Assembly (NCBI GenBank): GCA_009760855.2
Contig: WPIO01000067.1
Span: forward strand, 805,501 to 869,500
Reading direction: 5' to 3'
DNA: 64,000 nt
DNA from: Cristatella mucedo
Taxonomy: Eukaryota > Bryozoa > Phylactolaemata > Cristatellidae
Positions 57,401 to 61,870 of this stretch are shown here, piece by piece (within the stretch, counting starts at the first letter, position 1; each line of letters begins with the position of its first letter). Made by a program: the position numbers and the translations under genes. The notes beneath the pieces were generated by a model, which saw only the letters and a list, made by a program, of their open reading frames with translations, had not been told where the DNA came from and did no database searches.

Positions 57401-59442
57401 AACCGAAGATTATGTGGCATTCGCCAAAAAGTAGTTTTGTGTTGATAGTATCAAAAACAAATCTCTTTTTTGGCACCGTTTGGAACCAAAAATGCAGACC
57501 TAATTGATCTGCAAAGTAGTCACTTGAGCAGACGCCGTCAATGATAAGTGAATGCATAAATTCGTTGGAAACAATTTAATTTTAATGTTGGCGTCACTTT
57601 TATAAAAAGGCGATAGTTAGGAGCTGCTAAACTAAAAGAATCGGACTAAGTACGAAGGTTGGCACATACAGTGCCATTCTTTGAAACAAGAAAATACTAA
57701 AATAATCCAGTCTGAGGAAAGATATTTTCCAAGAATCAAAGTTGGGTTCACTAAATCTGAGTTGAAATATGAACCTGGTACGGAGTATTAACTTGCTGTC
57801 ATCGTTTTTAACTTTTTATCGGAGTACCTCACTATAATTGATTTTAAAAGACTTGAATAATCAGCCAACTGCAACATCTCATCCACCAGTTTAAATATTT
57901 TTTTAGCTATAAATGAAAGACATGCTTGTAGGCTTGGCTTCACTTAAGGAAGGCTAGGAAGTTTGACGACTTCAAGTTGGGAATTCTAAGACATTATGAA
58001 TAATTAGATCGGGTAGTACTTGCAGTTTCTGAGTGCTGAACACGTATTGGAGAGGTGAACTATAGGCCATATCAAACGGTATATAGAACGCCCACTGACC
58101 AACTAGTAAAACTGCTTTACAGCAGTGCTTGAGAGAGCCAAATAGCCAGTTCAATGCACTGCTTGAATTACTGGGCACTAGCCCGCCATGTGATCCTCTT
58201 GCTAAGGCAATCCTTCCTGCTGGAGATTCTCTACTCACGTTCATTGGCACAGGCGTCGACAATTACGAAGGCAATTTAGCCAAAATAGTGAAATGATAGT
58301 AGACACGCACGATCGCACTTATGATTAGGGTCGGAAAAGTAGCAGTGACATCCTGGCTGGAAAACACCGATCAGCAAGACGGCTGGGACAAGTTGCAAGC
58401 ATGTAGGTGTACTAAGGCCGTATTCGTACGATGCGCTACAGTCAAAACAAATTAAATATGTTTTAAGCACGTTTCAGCTGATAAATTTACCAAATTCTAG
58501 GAGCACAATAACTTTGATTTTCACGAAAAAAGACACGCGGCCGATCGTTCAGCTTGGGGCGAATAATCCTCACCCTCCACCTCTGATGTGCTTTTATGCA
58601 AGGTCGACCAACGACAGATAACTGTCATATGTTACAGGCCCGATGCTCTTACATGCGTCTATTGTGGCGAATCCTCAGGCAGCTAGCTCTTAGCAACGAT
58701 TAAAACGTAAAGCTTACTTCGTTGTTGAGTAAACTGCAGCTGGCACAGCTGATGTGCCAGCAAAGCAGACTTCTCTTCGCAGCTTGACCAGTCTATATCT
58801 CGTTACATATGTCTCTTTTTAGGTGTTTCCCATCTGCCCATACGCTCGCCCTCTCTCCCAATAAAAATTGCTCAGCTTCTCGACCGTCTCACTCCATTAG
58901 TGTTATCCTAGACTTCAGTGCCTTTCTCGCGATTCGTTTTGGTCTCTATACAAAAATATAGCTGATTCAACAGCCTCTTCGAATAGTGACAGATGAGCAT
59001 TTACGGCTATCGCCACCATTTCCAACTGCAATCAAGGATCGCCAACCACAGGATTGGAACACGAGACCTTGGGTCAAGAGTCCAGATAAGCAGCAGCCTT
59101 AGCTAGAGAGCCATCACGGTTCCATCTCATTTTCAATGTCCCCCTGCTTAAGTGAGTGTCACTTAGTCTATGCCCTCTTTCTCTCTCTCTCCCTCTCTCT
59201 CACTTATCTCGCATCTTTTCGCTGCTTTCAATGAAATACTCACGTGAGCCTATTGTCGCTGACGATAGCTGTGGCTGGCAATCCATATTTGTTAGCGGCT
59301 GCAATTCGATTCCATTTAAATCTCAGAGCCGGGCTGCCGTCGGCCAGGCAAAGCAGGCTCAGAGTAGTACCAACATAAATTACCCCTCCACCGGAGTCGT
59401 TGTTGTTGACCGTCACCTTAGCATAGGTTGGCGACGAGCCAG
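634..59442 (-). CDS. giant multi-exon Ig-repeat protein gene (partial at both ends)
   Basis: Seen: 57 short minus-strand exons in descending coordinates, each bounded by splice consensus and each matching one half of an I-set Ig domain. N-half exons carry a G-G-x-L-x-C type B strand and a core Trp; C-half exons carry D-x-G-x-Y-x-C-x-A. Phases run 1-2-1 throughout, so conceptual splicing stays in frame except at one exon (24268-24372). Exon sizes are nearly invariant: N-halves 199 or 211 bp (187 and 208 in U2), C-halves 104 bp. Order is U3 gamma, U2 alpha-beta-gamma, U1, A7 to A1, then A0. Known: I-set Ig arrays occur in extracellular adhesion and matrix proteins and in muscle giants. Inferred: one gene; it could be several adjacent genes, but no start, stop, signal peptide or non-Ig exon interrupts the series. 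The first exons and the 3' end lie outside the window or are not recognisable. Confidence 0.8.
1067..6628 (-). CDS. array cassette A1 (six Ig half-exons)
   Basis: Exons: alpha N 6430-6628, alpha C 4062-4165 (GC donor), beta N 3265-3475, beta C 2664-2767, gamma N 2139-2337, gamma C 1067-1170. All open. This is the last full cassette in transcription order before the left end of the high-identity array. It shares intronic variants with copies 17 to 23 kb away rather than only with its neighbour A2 (see findings). Confidence 0.9.
4591..5820 (+). mobile_element. decayed non-LTR reverse transcriptase relic (unit A1)
   Basis: Antisense to the Ig gene, inside the alpha intron. Near 4634-4820 a frame reads ALALVDLSVFIEARDRDVLL and then LKSFLTDRAQSASFVGI, matching RT motifs of the LDLSAAFDTVDHDILL and SYLTDRxQ type in CR1/L2/Jockey-like LINEs. 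Near 5480-5700 a frame reads AYEAIHGLAPSRLV, matching the KALHGLAP stretch near the C-terminus of such RTs. Multiple stops and frameshifts; inactive. The same relic sits at the same place in every array unit, so insertion predates amplification. Confidence 0.7.
6863..12422 (-). CDS. array cassette A2 (six Ig half-exons)
   Basis: Exons: alpha N 12224-12422, alpha C 9855-9958 (GC donor), beta N 9058-9268, beta C 8457-8560, gamma N 7932-8130, gamma C 6863-6966. All open and of standard size; alpha reads YRAKGS and gamma AVANGKKLT, the majority forms. This copy has no unusual indels and serves as a good reference unit. Confidence 0.9.
10384..11614 (+). mobile_element. same RT relic, unit A2
   Basis: Copy in the A2 alpha intron; one of the forms with CAATGATTAAG and GGATTAG variants in the RT segment. 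Confidence 0.68.
12657..18223 (-). CDS. array cassette A3 (six Ig half-exons)
   Basis: Exons: alpha N 18025-18223, alpha C 15652-15755 (GC donor), beta N 14855-15065, beta C 14252-14355, gamma N 13726-13924, gamma C 12657-12760. All six are open and of standard size. Intronic changes include an extra C near 14150, an extra TA in a TATATA run near 14500, and a 3-bp CAG insertion near 17142 inside the retroelement relic. Confidence 0.89.
16181..17414 (+). mobile_element. same RT relic, unit A3
   Basis: Copy in the A3 alpha intron, with a 3-bp CAG duplication near 17142 and the CAATGATTAAG/GGATTAG variants. Confidence 0.68.
18458..24031 (-). CDS. array cassette A4 (six Ig half-exons)
   Basis: Exons: alpha N 23833-24031, alpha C 21452-21555 (GC donor), beta N 20655-20865, beta C 20054-20157, gamma N 19529-19727, gamma C 18458-18561. 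All have canonical lengths and open frames. The alpha N exon shares silent variants with A5 (CCAGCACC and AATTCGCTT on the plus strand). Its introns hold more small indels than any other unit, mainly in homopolymers at about 21809, 21838, 22648, 23098 and 24066, plus short duplications near 22868 and 23285. Confidence 0.88.
21983..23218 (+). mobile_element. same RT relic, unit A4
   Basis: Copy in the A4 alpha intron, with several homopolymer indels. A 4-bp insertion near 22868 opens the frame containing GRRAYEAIHGLAPSRLVK, which makes the RT C-terminal resemblance easiest to read in this copy. Confidence 0.68.
24268..24372 (-). pseudogene. A5 gamma C-half exon with +1 frameshift
   Basis: All other array gamma C-half exons are 104 bp; this one has an extra base in a short G run (a C run on the plus strand near 24313). 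The normal frame runs LTSVQAQDSGTYTCTATNQ, then shifts just after the conserved Cys and reaches a stop about a dozen codons later, within the exon. Acceptor and donor are unchanged. Several other one-base homopolymer insertions cluster nearby, so an assembly or consensus error is as likely as a real mutation. Confidence 0.75.
24268..29831 (-). CDS. array cassette A5 (gamma C-half frameshifted)
   Basis: Exons: alpha N 29633-29831, alpha C 27264-27367 (GC donor), beta N 26467-26677, beta C 25865-25968, gamma N 25340-25538, gamma C 24268-24372. The first five are intact. The gamma N-half has the AVTNGKKLT variant shared with A6. The last exon is 105 bp instead of 104 (separate entry). If that insertion is real, an mRNA including this exon would terminate early, and A4 to A0 would be reached only by skipping it together with its partner. 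Confidence 0.85.
27793..29023 (+). mobile_element. same RT relic, unit A5
   Basis: Copy in the A5 alpha intron; carries the CAACGATTAAG/GGAGTAG variants also present in A1 and A4. Confidence 0.68.
30066..35630 (-). CDS. array cassette A6 (six Ig half-exons)
   Basis: Exons in transcription order: alpha N 35432-35630, alpha C 33059-33162 (GC donor), beta N 32262-32472, beta C 31660-31763, gamma N 31135-31333, gamma C 30066-30169. All six keep canonical lengths, so the cassette is open over 307 codons. The alpha N-half reads YSAKGS as in A7; the gamma N-half reads AVTNGKKLT (Ala to Thr), shared only with A5. Intronic changes include extra bases in homopolymers near 32185, 33486, 34165 and 34329. 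Confidence 0.88.
33589..34822 (+). mobile_element. same RT relic, unit A6 (mosaic variant pattern)
   Basis: Copy in the A6 alpha intron. It combines the CAATGATTAAG variant typical of A2, A3 and A7 with the GGAGTAG variant typical of A1, A4 and A5 about 20 bp away, suggesting recombination or conversion between copies. Confidence 0.68.
35865..35968 (-). CDS. Ig exon, A7 gamma C-half
   Basis: Acceptor CGCTTGTAG, donor GTAACT, 104 bp. Encodes LTSVQAQDSGTYTCTATN then QDGSSSGTVNVAVDVKG. It closes the A7 cassette; the next exon, A6 alpha, is only about 230 bp away. Confidence 0.9.
36934..37132 (-). CDS. Ig exon, A7 gamma N-half
   Basis: Acceptor CTTGATTTAG, donor GTAAGT, 199 bp. Encodes HYAPSSVKVTAVSDDFGKDG, then GGTVDLICDADGVPNPN with the B-strand Cys, IKWSRVLGGQQLPLPTT, and ends ANGKKLT. 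Confidence 0.9.
37459..37562 (-). CDS. Ig exon, A7 beta C-half
   Basis: Acceptor ATGTTGCAG, donor GTGAGT, 104 bp. Encodes LKGITSANSGVYTCQAVV then DGFGPISSSQISINVLG. The motif has N-S-G in place of D-S-G before the F-strand Tyr, in all array copies. Its Cys has no B-strand partner in the preceding exon. Confidence 0.9.
38060..38270 (-). CDS. Ig exon, A7 beta N-half (first Cys missing)
   Basis: Acceptor CATCCTCTCAG, donor GTGAGT, 211 bp. Encodes INWSPLKVEVVASGVRPLNG, then FLPGTDLSITGRAIGDSS with Gly where U1 has Cys, then LQLVWTKDGQLLPSVSS. The translated exon is the same in all seven array copies. Confidence 0.9.
38857..38960 (-). CDS. Ig exon, A7 alpha C-half (GC donor)
   Basis: Acceptor CCTTTGTAG, 104 bp. 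Encodes IPSVKAGDIGTYLCTAQN then RYGSVSTAVSVVSDPKG. Donor GCAAGT after AAAAG; the nearest GT gives a phase-2 end that cannot join the next exon. A deletion of about 137 bp, unique to this copy, begins about 30 bp upstream of the acceptor on the intron side (38991/38992). Confidence 0.88.
39252..40482 (+). mobile_element. same RT relic, unit A7
   Basis: Copy in the A7 alpha intron, with the CAATGATTAAG/GGATTAG variants. It lies just beyond the 137-bp deletion specific to this unit. Confidence 0.68.
41092..41290 (-). CDS. Ig exon, A7 alpha N-half
   Basis: First exon of the amplified array in transcription order. Acceptor CACTTGTAG, donor GTAAGT, 199 bp. Encodes SYEPNSAKVTSPNGAGG, then GGELILVCQANCGPACTYTW with three Cys, YSAKGSQKAPLPAYAV and DGGQLK. 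Differences from the other copies are E for A in SYAPNS, and S for R in YRAKGS (the latter shared with A6). Confidence 0.9.
41522..41625 (-). CDS. Ig exon, U1 gamma C-half
   Basis: Acceptor CTGTTGTAG, donor GTATCA (weak), 104 bp. Encodes LKSVQGKDAGIYSCTATN then EYGSSSGTVTVTVDTKG. This exon lies about 90 bp outside the high-identity array and has visibly diverged from the array gamma C-half (VQAQDSGTYTCTATNQDG), which marks the right edge of the recent amplification. Confidence 0.87.
41626..42588 (-). other. U1 gamma intron, no recognised feature
   Basis: AT-rich intron between the U1 gamma halves. I see no exon-like segment, retroelement motif or repeat. A plus-strand open frame at 42238-42549 is low in complexity and matches nothing I recognise. 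Confidence 0.5.
42589..42787 (-). CDS. Ig exon, U1 gamma N-half
   Basis: Acceptor CTCACTGTAG, donor GTAAGT, 199 bp. Encodes SYSPTSVKATAISSDAGSEG, GGTVELNCQANGNPAPS and INWTRIINN, ending SNKLT. All core Ig residues are present. Confidence 0.88.
43119..43222 (-). CDS. Ig exon, U1 beta C-half
   Basis: Acceptor ATTTTTTAG, donor GTAAGA, 104 bp. Encodes LKGISKGDAGVYICQAVI then EGFGAILSDQFRVNVPG. F-strand Cys and Tyr are intact. About 1.8 kb from its N-half; the intron contains two short LINE fragments (43550-43640, 44440-44850). Confidence 0.86.
43550..43640 (+). mobile_element. LINE 3' end fragment
   Basis: The stretch GTAAATTGCCTAGAAAGAGA followed by TTTATTTCTCTGAGATCACTT resembles the 3' terminus of the LINE ending at 48554. 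The stem AGAGA/TCTCT is retained although the loop differs, and a TTATTGTTAGTAATATT tail follows. Confidence 0.55.
44440..44850 (+). mobile_element. LINE RT 5' fragment (upstream of the palm)
   Basis: A frame near 44574-44800 reads PTVLLLSCTALLLPCTSFII then NMSLPSDYVL and VVRPLLK, matching the stretch before the RT palm in CR1/L2-type elements (PTWLLKECxDxLLP, IINxSLxSGxxP, PLLKK). It ends in an AT-rich TATTATAATTATTATAAT tail. The fragment is degenerate and short, antisense to the Ig gene within the U1 beta intron. Confidence 0.55.
45003..45213 (-). CDS. Ig exon, U1 beta N-half (Cys retained)
   Basis: Acceptor TTCTTCTGCAG, donor GTGAGT, 211 bp. Encodes VNWSPLKLFIIASGVQPRNG, then FLPGTEASITCRVVGSSN with the B-strand Cys intact and LQLQWRKDGRLLPSDSS with the core Trp. 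It is the only beta N-half in the window that keeps this Cys. Confidence 0.87.
45452..45711. repeat. compound (CA)n-(TA)n-(TG)n microsatellite
   Basis: About 80 bp of CA repeats, then TA repeats, then alternating TG and TA blocks with small interruptions. CA on the left and TG on the right are reverse complements, so the strand could fold on itself through a TA-rich centre. Lies in the U1 intron between beta N and alpha C. Long plus- and minus-strand open frames here are artefacts of the repeat. Confidence 0.97.
46277..46380 (-). CDS. Ig exon, U1 alpha C-half (GC donor)
   Basis: Acceptor CTTTTGTAG; encodes IPSFKADDAGIYFCTAQN then RIGSLSIGGSVSWDTKG. The donor is GCAAGT following AAAG, the usual context of GC-AG introns. 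It lies about 2.9 kb from its N-half, the intron holding a plus-strand LINE copy (46720-48554). Confidence 0.85.
46720..48554 (+). mobile_element. 5'-truncated CR1/L2-like LINE, RT pseudogene
   Basis: Antisense to the Ig gene in the U1 alpha intron. Successive frames match an RT: SKTLERVVADQLKSYIE, FQSGFRANHSTVPALHRV, LVLIDVSSGFDAIDQKDLL (palm A region), HFYANGTQLYLCL where an active enzyme would have YADD, NFLQLNDNKTNLVVIG, FVTSRLDFCNSLFTGLP and LHSLAPAYLSDLVP. At least five frame changes and stops occur, and the catalytic Asp pair reads Ala-Asn, so it is dead. It ends with a conserved stem-loop and an ATT-repeat tail at 48526-48554. No endonuclease domain is seen, so it is 5'-truncated. Confidence 0.88.
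49288..49486 (-). CDS. Ig exon, U1 alpha N-half
   Basis: Acceptor TCTTTTAG, donor GTAAGT, 199 bp. Encodes NSAPNSITVSATYSTGGAGG then GGKLILVCQANGSPAASYNW, so Cys and Trp are both in place. Compared with the array alpha exon (CQANCGPACTYTW) it lacks the two extra cysteines, which therefore look gained in the lineage that was amplified. Confidence 0.87.
49766..49869 (-). CDS. Ig exon, U2 gamma C-half
   Basis: Acceptor GGTTGTAG, donor GTGAGG, 104 bp. Encodes IPSVQAQDAGAYACTATN then QYGSSTGNVFIAVDTTG. The TATNQ-GSS signature marks gamma C-halves. The intron to the next alpha exon (49486) is only about 280 bp. Confidence 0.87.
50121..50134. repeat. short (TC)n tract
   Basis: A TCTCTCTCTCTC run in the U2 gamma intron. 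Flanking sequence (48950-49110 and 50200-50520) is also pyrimidine-rich but not strictly repeated. Confidence 0.7.
50543..50741 (-). CDS. Ig exon, U2 gamma N-half
   Basis: Acceptor TTTCTGTAG, donor GTAAGA, 199 bp. Encodes QYSPSSVKISAVSSDWGSS, then GGSINLLCEADGRPSP with the B-strand Cys and ISWNRLIGA with the core Trp. Very similar in layout to the array gamma N-half (YAPSSVKVTAVSDDFG). Confidence 0.87.
51047..51150 (-). CDS. Ig exon, U2 beta C-half
   Basis: Acceptor TTTTTTTAG, donor GTAAGG, 104 bp. Encodes IKSITSADSGVYTCQAVV followed by DGFGTLVSGDFIVNVLG. The QAVVDGFG stretch after the F-strand Cys marks beta C-halves in every cassette and separates them from alpha (TAQN) and gamma (TATN). 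Confidence 0.85.
51360..51444. repeat. (TA)n microsatellite, about 85 bp
   Basis: Uninterrupted AT dinucleotide repeat in the U2 beta intron, between beta C (51150) and beta N (51834). Perfectly self-complementary. Confidence 0.97.
51834..52041 (-). CDS. Ig exon, U2 beta N-half (first Cys missing)
   Basis: Acceptor CTGCTACAG, donor GTGAGT, 208 bp (one codon shorter than other beta N-halves). It encodes VTWSLFKLEIVASGVRPGN, then FLPGTNAVLTGRIVGG where the B-strand Cys is replaced by Gly, and the core Trp in LQLEWRKNG. The matching F-strand Cys is still present in the next exon, so that Cys is unpaired within the domain. Confidence 0.83.
52672..52775 (-). CDS. Ig exon, U2 alpha C-half (GC donor)
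   Basis: Acceptor CTGTTGCAG; encodes IPSFQADDAGSYLCTAQNEY, a typical F-strand motif, then GSFSSGGSIVVSTAG. The intron after it begins GCAAGA rather than GT. Moving to the nearest GT would break the phase-1 boundary, so this is read as a GC-AG intron, as at the alpha C-halves of the other cassettes. It is separated from its N-half by a 3.5-kb intron carrying two retroelement 3' ends. Confidence 0.82.
53128..53855 (+). mobile_element. LINE 3' fragment, RT C-terminus
   Basis: Frames match the RT C-terminal region: CDPPSRNITPLLTNLHWLSV, then LKVVLLISRS, then HAPKAWNKLPTCDSTSSDLT and AFNKKLKTHLFIAAFKG. The 3' end has the family stem-loop (GAGATTGAGCTCTC) and an AATTATTATTG tail. Related to the copy at 46720-48554 but more diverged. 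Lies in the U2 alpha intron. Confidence 0.8.
54140..54870. other. GC-richer segment of unknown nature
   Basis: Within the AT-rich U2 alpha intron this stretch is locally rich in GGCCGGGC, CATGGCCAT and similar words. It contains two similar phrases near its ends (CAGGGCCGGGGCTTGACG near 54166 and AAGGCCGGGCTTGACAGC near 54804). No coding frame or family match is recognised. It could be an unclassified mobile element whose termini I cannot define. Confidence 0.35.
55615..55925 (-). mobile_element. LINE 3' end, minus strand
   Basis: Read on the minus strand it gives TTxxKKKLExHFFKD-like RT terminal codons, then the family 3' end with stem CTCTCT/AGAGAG and the phrase CTGAGGGCGCT, ending in a TTATTAAT tail near 55630. 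Same family as the plus-strand copies, here sense relative to the Ig gene. Confidence 0.65.
56233..56419 (-). CDS. Ig exon, U2 alpha N-half
   Basis: Acceptor TGTTGAAG, donor GTAAGT. It is 187 bp instead of 199, i.e. four codons shorter, still phase 1 in and phase 2 out. Encodes VTIGGTFTAICDANGSPAP with the B-strand Cys, then the core Trp in IIWRKI, ending NGNTLT. The alpha assignment rests on position in the alpha-beta-gamma order and on its partner C-half. Confidence 0.8.
56692..56795 (-). CDS. Ig exon, U3 gamma C-half
   Basis: Acceptor TTTATAG, then a short stretch beginning IPSVQVQDSGLYVC and continuing LAQNDFGSSSG. The canonical 104-bp exon ends at a GTAATG donor. A second donor (GTACTG) lies 18 bp further on, at 56673, also in phase 1, and would add six residues (GNGNPQ). 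Pairs with the 59244-59442 exon across a 2.4-kb intron, the longest gamma intron in the window. Confidence 0.8.
56796..59243 (-). other. U3 gamma intron, no recognised exon
   Basis: Long AT-rich intron between the two U3 gamma halves. Open frames near 57972-58470 on the minus strand have no Ig residues and contain stops when read in the required phase. The only possible feature is a tRNA-like SINE near 59030-59110. Confidence 0.5.
59030..59110 (-). mobile_element. possible tRNA-derived SINE fragment
   Basis: On the minus strand TGGCTCTCTAGCTAAGG resembles a Pol III box A, and GTGTTCCAATCC some 40 bp later resembles box B. Spacing fits a tRNA head, but the boxes are imperfect and no second copy was aligned. 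Confidence 0.3.
59244..59442 (-). CDS. Ig exon, U3 gamma N-half
   Basis: Most upstream Ig exon I can recognise. The acceptor follows a pyrimidine-rich tract ending TTGCAG and gives exactly the canonical 199-bp size; the donor is GTGAGT. It encodes about 65 residues with the B-strand Cys in LSLLCLADGSPA and the core Trp in FKWNRI, ending in NRLT. Sequence character is closest to the gamma N-halves. The exon starts in phase 1, so at least one upstream exon must exist; none with Ig features is visible up to 64000. Confidence 0.8.
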
Positions 59443-59542
59443 CTGCAACGAGCACAGCCAAGGTGCTGTACAGTAGGGTTTCTAGTAGGACGTCACATGC
59501 CGATATTACAGGGTAAATCCTTGGTTTTTGGCTTCTCTAGCC

Positions 59543-59690
59543 AATATATATATATATATAATTGATTTGTATAGCGTTACAAGACAACTTAATCTCTATT
59601 CAGGTCCTTCATGCGTGCCTCCGGGCTGGAGCCCACGATCTCAGCTAGACCTTGGTAGGGGCGAGCACTTTAACTGGATTATGATGAAAG
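59543..59690 (-). mobile_element. possible tRNA-derived SINE fragment with TA tail
   Basis: On the minus strand AAAGTGCTCGCCCCTACCAA followed by GATCGTGGGCTCCAGCCC looks like the anticodon-to-T-arm part of a tRNA head. A (TA)n run at 59543-59561 lies at its downstream end, where a SINE tail would be. No full clover-leaf can be formed, so it is not called as a tRNA gene. Confidence 0.35.
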
Positions 59691-59870
59691 AAAAGCACGT
59701 TTACTTAGCTTTAAATTGGATAGAATAACTTAATATCATTAGTTAAGGATAGGCACTTATTTCAGTGGCAAAGCACAACTGTATGCACAATAAAGTTATC
59801 AGTTGCCAAGATTCCTTAGTGGCTATCACGAAACCTTCTCAGTTGCCATGCCAGACTTTTTAGGTCAAGG

Positions 59871-59897
59871 GCCTACCTAGGAGTAACCTAGGTAGGC
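59871..59897. repeat. 11-bp perfect inverted repeat, 5-nt loop
   Basis: GCCTACCTAGG, loop AGTAA, CCTAGGTAGGC. It lies upstream of the first recognised Ig exon, with no obvious terminator or element context. Confidence 0.8.
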
Positions 59898-60329
59898 TCG
59901 AACTAGGTATCTCAATTCTGGATCAATATGTCATTTTAGATTCAGCATGCGATCGGCATTCAGTGCTGCGTCAGCCGGAATTCTCTGAGCAACGAGCCAG
60001 AATAGCATCGACATCGGGAGACCAGGGCTAACTGTACCAGTACTAAAAAAGATGGATTGGATATGTTCTTTGCAAAATTGACAGCTATTGTCAGTTGTCA
60101 CAAGAACCAACAATTTTCTGCTTTGATCTAGAAGTTTTTGCGTGTTGCCGTATTTCAAGGGGAATTTTGAAGAGCCTCTGCTTTCCAAGGGCGGTTGGCT
60201 GTCGTAGTACACAGGAAAGTTCCTTAGGTTCTGGATAAACCGCAGAGAGACGTCTGAAATGTGGGGCATAGCGACCCATACAATGAATTATCTAGCTTTT
60301 TTTGTAAAACGCTACACAGCTCTCAAAAC

Positions 60330-60515
60330 TCTCAACCACATTTGCATGCCGACCCTGTGCATGTCATCCCTAACCATGTTATTCATTTTGTTTTTTTTCA
60401 AGCATGATTTTACTTACAATTCAATTGCATTTCTTTTTGCAGCAAATGTAAAGCCCCTAGAAAGAGATTAAGTTCTCTGAGGGCGCTTTATCAAGTAAAT
60501 TATTATTATTATTAA
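60330..60515 (+). mobile_element. LINE 3' end fragment
   Basis: Non-coding 3' end of the same family as 46720-48554. It shares ATGTTATTCAT-TTGTTT, CAAGCATGATTT and the stem AGAGATTAAGTTCTCT followed by GAGGGCGCT, and ends in an ATTATTATTATT tail. Confidence 0.75.
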
Positions 60516-61610
60516 AATATGGTATTCACTAGACATTAAATAATGCTCAGTGTACTTCAATAAATTTATCTGCGGGTAAAGAACATATTAACTAATTTGA
60601 GAAAGTATATCTGATTTTTTTTTATCCTGCAACTAACTGCTAGATCCTTCCATTTTTTGTGCTACATCCTACACTCATGAATTAGCTTCTCTTCAAGCTT
60701 CCTATTGGGATGCCCTGCGATCTGGATCTAGTCAATTATCAATTATTTCATCCGTTAAACAGCTTCCAATACCAGTTAGGTCGTGAACTCCTTTACTACT
60801 GCTTCTCCACAGAATCTAGCTTGCTTCAACTGCTTCCGGCATAAATTAATTTGAAAAAATAAGAAAATAAGCTAACAACTTACCTCTCCCACGAAGCTTT
60901 AGCTCATTGTGAGTGCAAAGTCATTTTATCAAGCTTTACGATGCGCAATCGCACAATTTGCCACTCAGAGCTTCGGCTAAGTACTGTTGTATAGTTCTGT
61001 AGTAGACTTACATTTCGCCAACGTTCTGTGTTTGACTGTTCACAAATAAGTTAGTACCAATAACTTTGAAAACAACAACCGTGAGCCTCTTGTCAGCTTT
61101 CTACGTTTGTCTTAGCATGAAATATTTGCGTTTTTACCTGCTCGGCTAGGTGCAATACCTTTTTTCATGAAATATTAGTTATGCTTACCTTCCAACGAGT
61201 TTAAATGGCCAGAATGCTGAGTTAGTTCCTCTAGGGGCTATTGCGCATAGTGGCCTTGTTCAAAGTAGCTTTTTCTCGTTCGCACTGCTTTTGAGAGAAA
61301 ATGTTCTTCTTCGAAAGAGCATCATCAGTAAAGCTATTTGTTTATCAACTAATTTTCATTTCCGTGACTTCGACCAAACCTACGGAGAGCTACTCAGCCT
61401 TTTCTTTCGCGGCTATTCTCACGAGATTATGGGTCCACTGGAATCTATAGAACCACACCTTCTTTGAGAAAAAGCTTCATGCTGCTTTCCAGCAAAAGAT
61501 AGCAAACCAAACTGCACTATGCTCGTAACTTTGCCTTTAAAGACCGGTTGTGTACCATTTCCAATACCACGTGTCGTTGACACCTAGAAGTCAGATATTC
61601 ACTCTGTCAC
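60516..61610. other. no confident feature upstream of Ig exons
   Basis: AT-rich. On the minus strand there are good donor-like sites at 61188 (GTAAGC) and 60882 (GTAAGT) and one at 61006. The short open stretch before 61188 is discussed as a finding, but no exon can be called. Confidence 0.4.
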
Positions 61611-61629
61611 GTGGCATTTTCCTCATCAA

Positions 61630-61870
61630 ACAGGGTATCGCTTACAATTGTAAGTTATTTTATCTTATGTCTCGTAACTCAATCTCTCGCCCTTACTTAC
61701 TTATCTGAACTGCTTTCCAATCCAGACATAAATCCCACCTCCTGCTCTTCTAATTCAAGTCGTATATATTACCCTTCAACCAATGAAAAGTTAGTTGGAG
61801 TAATTTTCGTTAGTACGTGTGCTCCCAAAGCCTGAGCATCTGTCTAATGACGTCAAAACAGTTCTCGACT
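61630..61870 (+). mobile_element. LINE RT C-terminal relic
   Basis: A frame reads VTQSLALTYLSELLSNP, then STNEKLVGVIFVSTCAPKAW. This matches the LAPxYLSELL and GDRxFxxxAPKLWNSLP region of CR1/L2-type RTs. The match ends abruptly; a decayed fragment. Confidence 0.55.

Noticed and set aside
58239-58435. Possible 197-bp N-half-like exon with acceptor CTGTAG and donor GTGAGT in the U3 gamma intron
   Set aside because: Read in the required phase it has a stop after about 20 codons and lacks the Cys/Trp pattern. The size resemblance to 199 bp is probably chance.
59543-59690. tRNA gene
   Set aside because: A box-B-like and anticodon-side resemblance exists, but no acceptor or D arm pairs correctly; kept only as a possible SINE fragment.
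59931-60269. 112-codon minus-strand open frame upstream of the first Ig exon
   Set aside because: It looks somewhat protein-like and has a short hydrophobic stretch (MLFWLVA), but there is no donor in a usable phase, no recognised domain and no convincing signal peptide.
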